Source of the DNA: Triatoma infestans
Taxonomy: Eukaryota; Arthropoda; Insecta; Hemiptera; Reduviidae
Reading direction: 5' to 3'
Assembly: GCA_011037195.1 (NCBI GenBank)
Contig: JAAEAF010002318.1
Coordinates: forward strand, 59,360-123,359
DNA length: 64,000 nucleotides
Both the position numbers and the translations under genes were made by a program. This document shows positions 40,725 through 51,060 of this stretch, piece after piece (the first letter of the stretch is position 1; each line of letters begins with the position of its first letter). Below the pieces are notes generated by a model. That model saw nothing but the letters and a program-made list of their open reading frames with translations. It made no database searches and was not told the DNA's origin.

Positions 40725-43309
40725 CAGCGGTCGGGGAACTTTTTTAATCATTCCCCAAAATATTTTTGTGTAAGTTGATATTACCCCTTGGCGAAGAGCA
40801 AAAAAAAACGAAATTGCCTCTTTTTAGCATCTTTCATATTATAGCCCCATGATAATTTTGAAAAAAAACAATAACTAAAAATTTAATTTAAACATCATTT
40901 CTTCAATTTATCAATGTAATACCTAGTAATACATAACGGTAATAATAGTAATATAAGTAATATACAGTAGAGGAAAAAAAATTCGCCCCCACAGAAAATA
41001 TTGGGGTACTGTAACAAATTATAATAATAATAATAATAATGGTGGTACAAACAAAAATTAGAAAAAAAGAATAATTGAAAACATTCTTCCTTCACGTTTT
41101 GGAGAAATGATGTTGTTTCATGTTCGATACAATTGCTTCAAAATTGGGACTTTTTGATGTAAGAGCGATTTGAATACAGTCTTCGGCGTTTAATCGATTT
41201 CTGTTCTTCGTTTTTATGTTCATTAGAGTGGAAAAGCCTTGTTCGCACAAATATGTTGTTCCAAATAGCAACAATTTTTTAACCGCCTCTTCATGTGCAA
41301 TTTTGAAAGCCTTTGCAGCTTTTGACATCCAAAAAGACGACAGATTTGGTTTATTCTCAAATTGAATACGTGCTTCAGTATTAGATCGAAGTTCAAGAAT
41401 TGCTTCTGCCAAACCTGAAGGTTCTTCTGGTATCATAGCAATTTCACTTAAAAGGATCTACAATCCAACTGACAGTACGTTATCAAGATCTGGAAAGTAA
41501 TCTGAAAACCGCTTTTTGAGTTTGATAAGATGTCTTACAATTGTATCCTTGATGTCAGCAAAAGTAATATTTTCGCAATCTTCCAAAAACAAAGCTAACC
41601 TTGAAAAAGAAGCTATCTTGTTCTGTTCTACTTTCTGTCTCCAATATTGCAGCTTTAATCCAAACGCTGACACTATTTCTCTCGCTGAAATGATATTAAT
41701 ATTCTTTCCTTGCAATTCTTTGTTTAATATATTTATACTCTCAAAAATGTCCGCTAAATATGCGAGATATGCAACCCAGGAAGAGTTTTTAAACTTATCT
41801 GCGAGAACATTTTTTTGATCAACCATAAAAATTTCGACTTCAGTTTTGAGAGTCCATACTCGATTTAGTACATTTCCGCGAGAGAGCCACCTTACTTCTG
41901 TATAATAAAGTAGGTCCGTATATTCAGCTTCACCGTCCTGACATAATTCACGAAATAGCCGCGTGTTTAGTGCATGTCCCTTGATAAAATTTACAATGTT
42001 GATGACATCATGCATGACGGCTTCCAGTGTAGGTTCTAAATATTTGACCATAAGGGCCTGGCGATGGATCATACAGTGAGTAACTTCAATATTTGGGTTA
42101 TTTTTTTTTACGAAAGCCGAAAAACCATTAATATGACCCAGCATAGCTGGAGCTCCATCCAAAGATACAGAAATACAGTTTTCCCATTTTAAACTTTGCG
42201 CAGTGAAGTATTCATTTACTTTATTGTAGACATCAATTCCACGAGATCTCAACTCGAGAGGAGAACAAAACAGCAATTCCTCTTCAAAATTATCTGCACC
42301 TTTGTAGCGAACATATACCATTAGCTGTGAATTGCTACTAAAATCAGTTGTCTCATCAAGCTGAATAGCAAAATATTTAGCCTGTTTTAATGCGAAAATA
42401 ACCTGTTCCTTCACATTTTCTGCTAATATAGAAATTCGTTCTTTCACATTCTCGCAGACAAGGGCACTGAATTCAGTTTCTTCGCTTCTGTTTGACCACA
42501 CATAATCTCTGCCATTTTTACAGCAGCTGGTTTAACCAAATCTTCACCAGTAGTGTATGGTTTCTTATTTCGAGCAATCAACCAGGCTACTTCAAAGCTA
42601 GCCCTTGATGCTGAACGCTGATCAAATGTACCAAACAAGTTGCTATTCAATCATTGTCTTTTAACAGATATTTCTAAATTTGCAAAGTATTCTCGCGGTT
42701 TGGAAGACAGGTGTGAATGCAAATTATCTAAATGTTTCTTCAATTGACTTTTTTTGAAAGATTCTGAAGTCAGTACCTTCATTCATACAACACACTGTGG
42801 TTTCATTGTACCATTGTCTTCTATTTGTGTAAAACCGTAATTAAGGAATTCGTCTTGGTATGTTCTTTTTCTATTTGCTGCCATCTGAAGGGAGACAGAA
42901 AATAATAGTTGTAAAATACTTGAATTAAATTTTCAAATTGCGGCTTACCTTGATCGATATATCGATGATTAATGATAAAATGGTGGTCTTGTCAGCAACT
43001 AACTAGTAAAAACTCGCTCTCTGACTCGTCAATGTATTTGTATCTTGACGGCATGGCACGGACTGAGCAGGTAGCCGGGGCTGTGCTTTACTGCGCAAAG
43101 ATATAACTCGAGAACACTCTAGTGGTGGGGAGTGAGATGGCATGGCCTGCATATGTCGCTAAATTGTTTAAGTTGAAAAAAATACTAACAGGTTTATAAA
43201 ATAACAAATTAAAAATATATACTTTTTACTCACAAAAGTTTCATTTTTACCCCCAAAAATTTCATTTTTACCCCATTTGGGGTAATTTACTCCGGTGCCT
43301 CGACCGCTG
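40725..43309 (-). mobile_element. hAT transposon with 8-bp TSD (TATTAAGG)
   Basis: TSD TATTAAGG at 40,717-40,724 and 43,310-43,317. Ends: CAGCGGTCGGGGAAC (left) and, inverted, CAGCGGTCGAGGCAC (right), the Spin/Charlie-like type. It encodes a near-complete hAT transposase on the minus strand and sits inside a Harbinger transposase exon. Length 2585 bp. Confidence 0.92.
41092..42885 (-). pseudogene. hAT transposase (BED finger, RNase H-like core, dimerisation domain)
   Basis: Starts near 42,885 with KRTYQDEFLNYGFTQIEDNG and a BED-like C-x2-C (about 42,820), then a frame change. The region 42,650-42,500 has FEVAWLIARNKKPYTTGEDL. The long frame 42,501-41,458 has KYFAIQLDETTDFSSNSQL (catalytic Asp), SLDGAPAMLGH, CMIHRQALMVKYL and YYTEVRWLSRGNVLNRVW. 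After a stop near 41,457 comes 41,436-41,092, with AKAFKIAHEEAVKKLLLFGTTYLCEQGFSTL and NRLNAEDCIQIAL, the hAT C-terminal dimerisation domain. About 3-4 lesions; otherwise well preserved. Similar to SPIN/ZBED5-type transposases. Confidence 0.88.
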
Positions 43310-43705
43310 TATTAAGGTTTCACAAGTTTCTATTACAGCGTTGCTGATACTTGTTGGGGACATTATTACTGAAAACTTTAAATCTGCAAAGTTTCTGCCT
43401 GTGGCCAAGTACCTAAGGGTTAAGGCTAATCTTTCCTTAACACTTATGCTTTCTCTCGTGTTTCTGTCCTGTCTCTTCAAAAATGGTTCAACCAGCTGTA
43501 ACAATTTGTTAAATGTAGGTCCATCCATTCTGAAGTAGTTAATGAAATCATTAACATCGCTGAGGCTAATTTCCTTCAGAAGCACTAAATGAGAATATTC
43601 ATCTCTTTTCATTAACCACTCTTTCATCCACTGTTTGCGTTTCACTTTATGAGTAGTGCCAAATGCCAAAATAATGGCTACGCAAGCTTTTGTACGATTA
43701 TTCAT
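43310..43705 (-). pseudogene. Harbinger (PIF) transposase N-terminal exon, interrupted by hAT
   Basis: From MNNRTKACVAIILAFGTT: KQWMKEWLMKRDEYSHLVLL, INYFRMDGPTFNKLLQLVEP, KERLALTLRYLATGRNFADL and SPTSISNAVIETCETL match the N-terminal HTH region of HARBI1-like transposases. At the hAT insertion the frame is cut; on the other side (about 40,716-40,660, minus) it can continue to a GTATGT splice donor-like site. The catalytic exon is not adjacent on this strand. Confidence 0.8.
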
Positions 43706-43759
43706 TTTTAAAGGTACAAAAAGCCAACAAATTAACGAGTACAAACACATAAATTCACT

Positions 43760-44188
43760 CTCCTAGTGGCAGAAGTAGTAAGTACTGAGCAACGTTTCTT
43801 AAGTACTTATAGCACTTTTTTAAGTAAATGTGAGTTTTTTTTTTTTTTTTTTATTATTATTACAATTAATAAACGAGTTTACAGTTGTTACAGTATCTAC
43901 GTATTTCTTTCATTTTCCTCCTCAAGCTTTGCATTACTACTTTACAGTACATTTTACTATTTTTTGGATATTTCTCTTCCTAATTAATATATTTATCACA
44001 AATATGTTTATGAACATATTTTAGTAATAAAATTACATGTATTGCTCAATTTTAAAATTACGAAACCAGGTGTGTTTTAGGAATTACTATATTTAAATAA
44101 TGAATGTGTTGCCACAACATCAATTTATAATTTTATAAATAATTAATATCAAATTGTAGCAATTGTTGGCCGTTAGAAATGATCAGAT
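43760..44188. other. No gene; T-rich and AT-rich
   Basis: A run of 15-17 T at 43,838-43,852 and AT-rich sequence. Two hydrophobic plus-strand frames here are composition artefacts. Confidence 0.4.
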
Positions 44189-44348
44189 GTATCTGTTAGT
44201 TGGCTGATCGGCCAGTGGGTATCATAAGAAAACACCAAAAAATTTTTAAGTGTTTTTTTATTAATAGGGTTATTAATAAAAAACACTTAAAAAATTGTTT
44301 GGTGTTTTCTTGTGATATCCCCTGGCCGATCAGCTAAGTAACAGATAC
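44189..44348. repeat. 160-bp near-perfect palindrome (fold-back/MITE-like)
   Basis: The arm from GTATCTGTTAG...GGCTGATCGGCCAG to ...TTATTAATA is mirrored by TATTAATAA...CTGGCCGATCAGC...TAACAGATAC, with a centre near 44,268 and only a few mismatches. It would form one long hairpin. It has no coding capacity. Confidence 0.85.
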
Positions 44349-44399
44349 ACTTAACCACCAAATAATTTATAAATATAAGAAAGAGGAAAAAACAAATTT

Positions 44400-44992
44400 T
44401 TATATCATCATTCTAATTCGAAAGTTTTAAAGAAGTGAGTTAATGCTGTTGTTACGTTTCTTTGGCCTTGTGGAGGCTTCACCGACGGAGGAGTGTACTG
44501 TGGTTGAAAAGGTGTGTGCGTTGAGCTCGACAGTGATGGAGAATGCTGCGAAAGATTTGTACTTGTTTGTGGCTCCTGTCCAACATTTATATGAACCGAA
44601 TTGCGGTTTAGGGTTCCCATGCTTGCTTCAAACAGGATGTCACCTACTGCTTTTTCTGCAAAAGCTCATTGGGTAGGTTCCAGTGTCAGCAATTTCTCTC
44701 CCCAAGCTTTTGCAATGGAAGGGATGTCGCTTTTTGGTTGGCCAAGCACTCAAGAAGCGAACATGCCTTTTGCAAAAGTATATTTTGCTTGGACAGTGGG
44801 CCTACCGATCGTACTTTTCTCTTTCTGTAACTTGGAGGTAATGGAGGGGGATTTTTTCGAAGAGGTTGGTGGTGTAACTGCACCGTGGTCAACTACTTCT
44901 TCATTTTCCCCACCATCCTCTTGCTGCTCCAATTCCTGAAACAGCGTTCTACAATTAAGTACACCTATTGCAGCAATATATTGTTTAGTTAT
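44400..44992 (-). pseudogene. Harbinger second protein (MADF/Myb-like), C-terminal remnants
   Basis: Minus-strand pieces: LNCRTLFQELEQQEDGGENE and SKLQKEKSTIGRPTVQAK near 44,960-44,780, AFAEKAVGDILFEASMGTLN near 44,660-44,610, and SSSTHTPFQPQYTPPSVKPP followed by ALTHFFKTFELE near 44,530-44,410. This resembles the acidic/Pro-rich tail of the DNA-binding partner encoded by PIF/Harbinger elements. Frames are shifted between pieces and the DNA-binding domain is not seen. Confidence 0.4.
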
Positions 44993-45018
44993 GCGTGTTA
45001 TTATTACTGTTGTTTCAG

Positions 45019-45318
45019 TTTCCATTGACTAAAGAAGAGTGGGGTGACATTGCTCACGAATTCGGAATGCGACATCAGTTTTGGAATACTCTTGGGTTAT
45101 TGGATGGGAAACATATAGCTATAACGAAACCTTACAACTCAGGCTCCTCGTACTACAATTTCAAGGGATTTTTTAGCATCCAAGAAGGAATTCATAATGG
45201 TAGATGTTGGAATGAACGGTCGAATTTCGGATGGAGGGGTGATGTTCTACTTAATATTTGGAGATTGTTCCAGGAAGGAAAACTATTTACCCCCATTTGC
45301 ACCATTGCCAATTGGATT
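45019..45318 (+). pseudogene. Harbinger transposase catalytic exon
   Basis: Begins after a good splice acceptor (TTTGTTTCAG-like, 45,008-45,018; bases read ATTACTGTTGTTTCAG). The exon reads FPLTKEEWGDIAHEFGMRHQ, LGLLDGKHIAITKPYNSGSS and YYNFKGFFSI, with D-G-K-H as the first catalytic block. A frame change near 45,190 leads to MVDVGMNGRISDGGV with the second Asp, then LPPFAPLPI. It ends where the CRESS-like copy begins. The third acidic residue is lost. Confidence 0.85.
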
Positions 45319-45990
45319 TTTTATGAAAGGATGGTTATAATCAAAAATTTGCATATCTTTTAAGTAGTAATAACTCTGGTATTCGAAATGAGAAACTGGA
45401 ACATTGAAGTATGGATATAAATCCTCTTTTGTAATGTAACTCAGAACTCGTTTGCTATTACGTACACCTTGAACATTAACATTTTCCATATCAAAAGTAT
45501 CAACTATATGTTCTCTTACCTGACTATATTTAACTTTCTCAGAAAACTTGAAATAACAATGTAAATGTGTATCACAACTTTCAGATTCACCACGTTCTAT
45601 ACCACAACAGTACAGTAGTACACAATGAAATGACTCTACAAAATCTTTTCTGATGTTGTTATAGTACAAACCATAGAGCAGAAGTGTGATAAACACTTCC
45701 GTTGTACTCTTTCTCTCTGTACTAACTCTGGTTGTGCCCGTGGGCGGTGCTGATAGCGGTTTCCCGCTAAGGGCCTTCGGCCGCTCTCAACTGTTGAATA
45801 GCGACGGCGGACAAAAGGTAAATATAGTTTTGTCCGCCTTTGCTTGTCGCTATTCGAATTATTCGAATTGGTAACGTCGCGCATTATACGACGCCCCAAA
45901 TTTAAGTTCTCGTTCAGCTCCAATATTCCGAAGGTGATTAACACAGGAAGCGATGCTATAATTATCATTATAATGGTGTAAACTACCCAG
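45319..45990 (-). pseudogene. CRESS-like Rep (copy C), HUH half
   Basis: The minus strand has a basic leader (RRRYSTVESGRRPLAGNRYQ region, 45,900-45,780), a frame change near 45,690, then NIRKDFVESFHCVLL, motif II HLHCYFKF (45,570-45,548), KYSQVREHIVDTFD and motif III VLSYITKEDLYPY (45,455-45,420). It ends after IFDYNHPFIKN at about 45,320. It aligns along its length with Rep types A and B but is a third, diverged lineage. The helicase half is missing. Confidence 0.78.
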
Positions 45991-46374
45991 TTTGACTCTT
46001 CCATTAAGAAATACGACTCTCTTCTTTCTAACATTGTAAAAATTAAATTTTTCCGGACTAACAATATTACAACAAGTTAAATATCTTTCTAGATCTAATA
46101 TTTTACTGAGACTACGTTCAGACAATGAATGTATATTTAAAATTTCAATAGCTTTGCATACACCCCTAAAGCTATAATTATTAACGTATAGAAAACAAGC
46201 CAATTTTAATCTGTTTTCATATTCATTAACATTACTACACAAAACTAAATTTTTATAAGAAAATGGCCAATCTTCAAACTCGTTCAAATTAATCAGTATT
46301 CGGCAGCTTATCTTAACCCACTTCTCGTATGAATAGTTCGCATTCATCTGTATACACAAATATAAGACATTCAT
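45859..46374 (-). CDS. CRESS-like ORF3 homologue (copy C), unknown function
   Basis: An open frame of 171 codons between the Cap remnant and Rep, overlapping the Rep leader at its 3' end as in the 25 kb copy. Shared with 24,933-25,403: a W-P pair, LCSNVNEYENR (LCS..N.Y..R), an I..L..Y helix and FYNVRKKRVVF (FYN-x5-VVF). The frame is intact even though neighbours are broken. No known domain recognised. Confidence 0.62.
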   Translation of the reverse strand: MNVLYLCIQMNANYSYEKWVKISCRILINLNEFEDWPFSYKNLVLCSNVNEYENRLKLACFLYVNNYSFRGVCKAIEILNIHSLSERSLSKILDLERYLTCCNIVSPEKFNFYNVRKKRVVFLNGRVKLGSLHHYNDNYSIASCVNHLRNIGAERELKFGASYNARRYQFE

Positions 46375-46379
46375 ACAAA

Positions 46380-46691
46380 TTAAAATGATTTATTGTATTT
46401 TAATCCACAAAACTTAATTATATAATATATTTTGACTTCACAAGTTGCATAAGCACCAGTAAGCCTAAAGTTATCGTCTTTCATAGAATTTGGTAGTAAC
46501 TCGGGCATTAACCGACCGTACAATAAGTATTTTGAACAGTCCGGTTGACAAGTTAACCAGGCTCTCACCAAGTATGAATTTTTATTGTAAGACTTAAGCC
46601 TTACTTGTCCTGCAAAAGGCAGAATAAGGTATTTTGAATCCCAGTATGTCTCCAATTTATAACTGGAACTGATTATTTCTTGAGGAAGCAT
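46380..46691 (-). pseudogene. CRESS-like Cap C-terminal fragment (copy C)
   Basis: 103 residues: LILPFAGQVRLKSYNKNSYL, AWLTCQPDCSKYLLYG, then NFRLTGAYATCEVKIYYIIK and a short tail. Beta-strand-like and positioned just before ORF3, as Cap is in the other copy. The last 50 residues align in pattern with the Cap C-terminus there. The Arg-rich N-terminus is lost. Confidence 0.6.
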
Positions 46692-47784
46692 CGAGAAAGG
46701 TTGTCGAAAATATTTAGGTCAAGCAAATCCACTGAAGAGTAGTATACAAAAAAAAAAAATTTCAGTTCGTAGTTGCTTATTGTATTATCTCATTTTGAGT
46801 TTGATATCAGAAGATATTTATGAAACCTTTGCCTATACTCAACAGTTCTATGAAAACTAGAACATGAACAACTGTAGTTTTTGTAATAAAAATAAAATTT
46901 CAATTTATCAATTTCTTTTTAATACTTTCTCAATGCCATGTAAATTATAAATAACATGTGATCAAAGTACTAGTGACATACTTTGAATTTCTTTTAGTGA
47001 CCCGCGTCTATTGTTTCAGAACGTCAAAGATTCATTACAAAAATTCTTAAATAGCACTTGAGTTTTTATTAACCCAAATAATTCAAAAGTACATAGCAGC
47101 CTCCTCTGTGCAACACACTTGATCGCTTATGGATGTAAAACTCTCTGAATAAACTAGATATTATTTGATTTTACTTAACAATAAAATTCCTATAAATAAA
47201 AATTAATGTTGAAGCAAATAATTAACAAAGGAGTATACAGAAAAGCATTAATTCTTAATTTGGCAAGATCTCTACTAAGTCTCACGACTTTTAAGAATAA
47301 AAATCAAATTATACCCCTCTCTGAGTTAATTTTTTTTTTAAAGGTTTATTGTAGAGAAGTGGGGCACATAACACCGAAGCAAAAATGGGACATTTTATTT
47401 TTCTTTTACATTTTTCTCACTATGAGATGTTAATTTCCAAATTTTGTTTAATTCTTCTCATCTTTACAGTAAAAATGATTATGATTATGCTCTTGAGCTT
47501 ATAGTTCCAATATATGTACATTCCAAATCTGTTTGCTTATGTAGATTTCTTTATCATAAAATTAATTTTTGAGATTAGTTTACAGAATGATTTAAGTTTG
47601 CGATTAGATATAAACAAAACAAAAAAAACTTGATACAATGCTTAAATATTTTGAATTTATATTTGAAAAATGAAAAAAATTAAGATAACTTATATCAAGT
47701 TAAACGTTCGACAACTTTATGGAGTCTGGGCTTTATATCTAAAAAACACATACACACACACACACACACAATTTAAACATAAGT
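46692..47784. other. No gene recognised
   Basis: AT-rich. A 75-codon plus-strand frame at 47,206-47,433 has no recognisable domain. A short (CA)n tract lies at 47,751-47,770. Confidence 0.4.
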
Positions 47785-47949
47785 ATGAATGAAGGTCACT
47801 GGCGCGGCTTAACAGCACCTAAACCATGAATGAAGGTCACTGGCGCGGCTTAACAGCACCTAAACCATGAATGAAGGTCACTGGCGCGGCTTAACAGCAC
47901 CTAAACCATGAATGAAGGTCACTGGCGTGACCTGAAAGGTCCCTAAACC
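47785..47949. repeat. 41-bp tandem repeat, four units
   Basis: The unit starts ATGAATGAAGGTCACTGG and ends CACCTAAACC. Three units are nearly identical; the fourth diverges after GGCG. It is GC-richer than its surroundings, and its ATGAATG.AGGT...CACTGGCGCGGC part resembles 27,642-27,685 in the BEL/Pao remnant. Confidence 0.9.
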
Positions 47950-49299
47950 ATGGATGGAATTAGTAATGTGGAAATTTGAGGAGCGTTAAATTGTGTGTGA
48001 CGGGGTTACTACTGTCTGTATAAGGTTACTTAAGTTTTTTTTCTTGTGATAAGATTATTTCATTGAATTTTAACTTACTTATTGTGTAAATTTGTATTTT
48101 GTACACCTCCATTGTTGTTAATTCTAGTTATATTAAAATTGTGAAATATTTTATTTTAGTAGTTACACTTTCCATATATCAGTGTGATTTATATTTTTGT
48201 CTGAGATGATGATATGATGAATACGTTAACAATGATTAGTTTGGAAATTTGCTAGCTATTAAAAAATTCTTGTTTTTATTTTTAAAATGGTAACTCTTAT
48301 CTAAGTATATTGAGAATTGATGCTTATTTTAATTTATTATAAATAAAAAGTTGAAGATAAATAAATATAAGTTAGAACTTCATGAATAAATTGTAATCTG
48401 CAATTCGACATTTCATAGGTGTTTGTAAGTTAAGTAAAGTTGAGTCTTATTTTGTTTATATTTTTTACGTCCCACTTATATGGATCATATATCGTTGACG
48501 GAGGAAGCTATGCTAATATAGTTTACAACATACAATCATTTCTCGATGTGTATAAAGTATAAATTTGCTTTCCATAATTTTATTTAAAAAACTGTGTAAC
48601 TAGGATACTTCCAATTCAAAGGTATGTCATTTTAGTGCTCTTAGGAGGATCTGCTTATATCAGGAGGCACATGCTTTACTTGAAGCTTTACATCGCCTAC
48701 TAGAACATGGCCCAGTTTTGACACAGCATCGTCAAAATTTAAATCCGTCCATTTAAATTTAACTGTTTAATTTTCAAGGATGAAACTATTAATTTTTTTT
48801 GTTATTCCGTTTTTCAAAAACTTGTGGGCCGCTTTGAAATCTTTGAATATAATACTTAAAGAACAGCATAACTGCTTAATTCTTCGAATTATATTTACGA
48901 TGTTAGCTATGGATCCCTAGAAAAAAGCCGCCTGCTATTATTGAAAAGTCCTCCTCCTTAATAACCTGGAAAGTCCTTTTTCTTAAGGTTTTTTAGTGTT
49001 TATTCAGTGGATGGAGAATTTAGGTTAGATAAAATTAGGGGAAAGTTGGAAAAAACAGGGTACTTAGTTAAGACACAGTCATTACTCCCACATTTTTATT
49101 TCTTTAGAGAACAATCTTCTGTTATCTCTGCGTCATAATCTACTATGACATAATATTTATAATAAGGAAATCGAGATTTATTCAACGTTTTTACAAATTT
49201 GGACTTCTGCCCCATTTTATGAGACTAGTTGGATAAAACAGGGCACATTTTCAAAGCATGGATCAAAAAATTTAAAACAATTTTTAAGCCTAACAAAAT
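47950..49299. other. No gene recognised
   Basis: AT-rich noncoding sequence; no frame or repeat boundary stands out. Confidence 0.4.
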
Positions 49300-50275
49300 T
49301 AAGTTTAGTTGCAGTAATCATCTTTATAGGGTTTGTCATCGTCTTCATCGATACCAGTACACTGTACATGAGCTCATCCATTGCAGTTTGAGCATTTGGT
49401 CCACCCTTCTTCTGATTTTGAATTTGAAAACAGTTCGTTGCGGTAAATGCACGGTATATTTGATTCATCTTCCTCTTCTGAAGTGTCGGAGTCTTGACGT
49501 TCGTTTCTGTGGCTTCTCTTCTTTTTGCTACTTTTATCCTTTTTAGCAGCGTCTGCTTCCATCACAAGTTTCCTTTTTGCTGTCCCCCCCATTTTTTGTT
49601 AATAATTCCTTTTTGTAAGGAGAACTTGTGAGGATTGTTGTTTTTCCTCTGCGTCTGTTGACAGTAGGCACTATTCTTTCTGCTCTTGGTACCGCCAATA
49701 TTTCCCTTGGAGAAATATTAAATGCAGAATTTGAAGCCAGTGATTGAGAAGACCCTGGTCAAGTTCAGGATTCCTTCTAATGAAGGAATAAAACCAACAT
49801 TTACCTGCTTTCTTGTTTTCTGTATTAAAGTTGTGAGGTAAATTATTTTTCTCCGCCAGTTCGAAGGCTAAACCACGCATCTTATCAATCGTTAGGCCAA
49901 ATAGTCTTGTTTCCATTAATTTGATATGTTCTACCAATTCTTTTTCTGGCTCCTAAGTAAAAACTGGCTTGTAGCGGTTCAATTCTAAAACAAGTAAAAT
50001 TAACACGTTTATGACAATAATAATAATAATAATAATAGTAATAACAACAACAAATAATAGCCCATGAAAATTAATATATTAACACAAGATTGATCAAAGG
50101 TTTAACATCTCCATGTATGATTTAAAAGAAATACCTTTCTTTGTAGCATCTTCTAGAGACATTCCACTCCTCGCTTTCTTAACTCTACTTTCTAGAGTGG
50201 TTTGTGGAAATCCGAAAGATTTGGATGCCTTCAGATAACTCATTATTCTATCTAGAACAATATTCATTCAATTCC
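49300..50275 (-). pseudogene. pogo/Tigger-like transposase with the catalytic core deleted
   Basis: HTH part at 50,270-50,130 (MSYLKASKSFGFPQTTLESR, VKKARSGMSLEDATKK) ends at a GTATTT donor-like site. After an intron, 49,937-49,740 carries the CENPB-type HTH (HIKLMETRLFGLTIDKMRGL, AFELAEKNNLPHNF, CWFYSFIRRNPEL). Next comes a KRKLVMEADAAKK basic segment (49,592 on) and a C-terminal PHD-like finger with WTKCSNCNGWAHELC near 49,400-49,340. The roughly 250-residue DDE domain between is absent. This is an internally deleted pogo. Confidence 0.7.
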
Positions 50276-50939
50276 AACAATTTCAACAGTGTTTGAAAAA
50301 CAACATTCATTTTCATATCAGTAAGAGTTTTAACATTAAATTAACATCTTTTTCAACAACAAAAAGTTTCTTCTTACAATTATTAATATCAGCACTTCTT
50401 GACATTAACATTACTTACCACCCTCTTTGTTAACTGATTGTAGACACTATCTCTAAAGTGTATCTTACTCTTGAAGACATGCTGTCGTAATAACAATTCC
50501 AGTTGTCAACAAAACAAATTATGAAAGTGACAATGGCCTGTAAATAGATTTAACATTAATAGGAATAGATACTAGTATTAAATAAAAAAAAACCATTAGC
50601 GGACTCTGGTAATCAACATTGATTGTCTAACAATGAAAATCACTCAAGATTTTTTACCAATCTTTACATTGGTTGTTATTGCAAGAACTATTTTCATGTT
50701 TTACGCCTTGACGTTGGTTCAACAATATTAATTTCAATAGGTTCCTCTACAGATTGACTTTGTTTTTTTTTTGCATAAAATAACATAAAAGTACAATTCT
50801 TTTTTAGCTTATTACATACTTTCATCTCAATTTGACCAAAATTTGACATTGGTTGTTCTTGCACGAGTATTAGCCACATAAGTAGGCATAAATAAAAATT
50901 AAAATGTAAAAAAATAAAAAAGTTTTTATTTCTAAAATG
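50276..50939. other. No gene recognised
   Basis: AT-rich. Contains 'GTTGTTCTTGCA' and 'GTTGTTATTGCAAGAAC' duplications near 50,670 and 50,850 on the plus strand; no domain seen. Confidence 0.35.
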
Positions 50940-51060
50940 TTTCGAAACATTCCGATTGAAATGGAACATTGCATTTCTTGCACTGGTAGCTTGTTCTTTT
51001 TGTGCAAATCTTGCATCTTCAATACTTTGATACATCTTTTACAATAGTGTGGTCTTTCCT
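50940..51060 (-). pseudogene. Possible piggyBac C-terminal finger remnant
   Basis: In one minus frame RCKICTKRTSYQCKKCNVPF and SECFETF (C-x2-C...C-x2-C...C) look like the PGBD C-terminal finger. A stop precedes it, and the upstream 300 bases show only faint resemblance to the family. Confidence 0.35.

Noticed and set aside
47785..47949. CRISPR-like array
   Set aside because: Units are contiguous 41-bp tandem repeats without spacers, in eukaryotic DNA.
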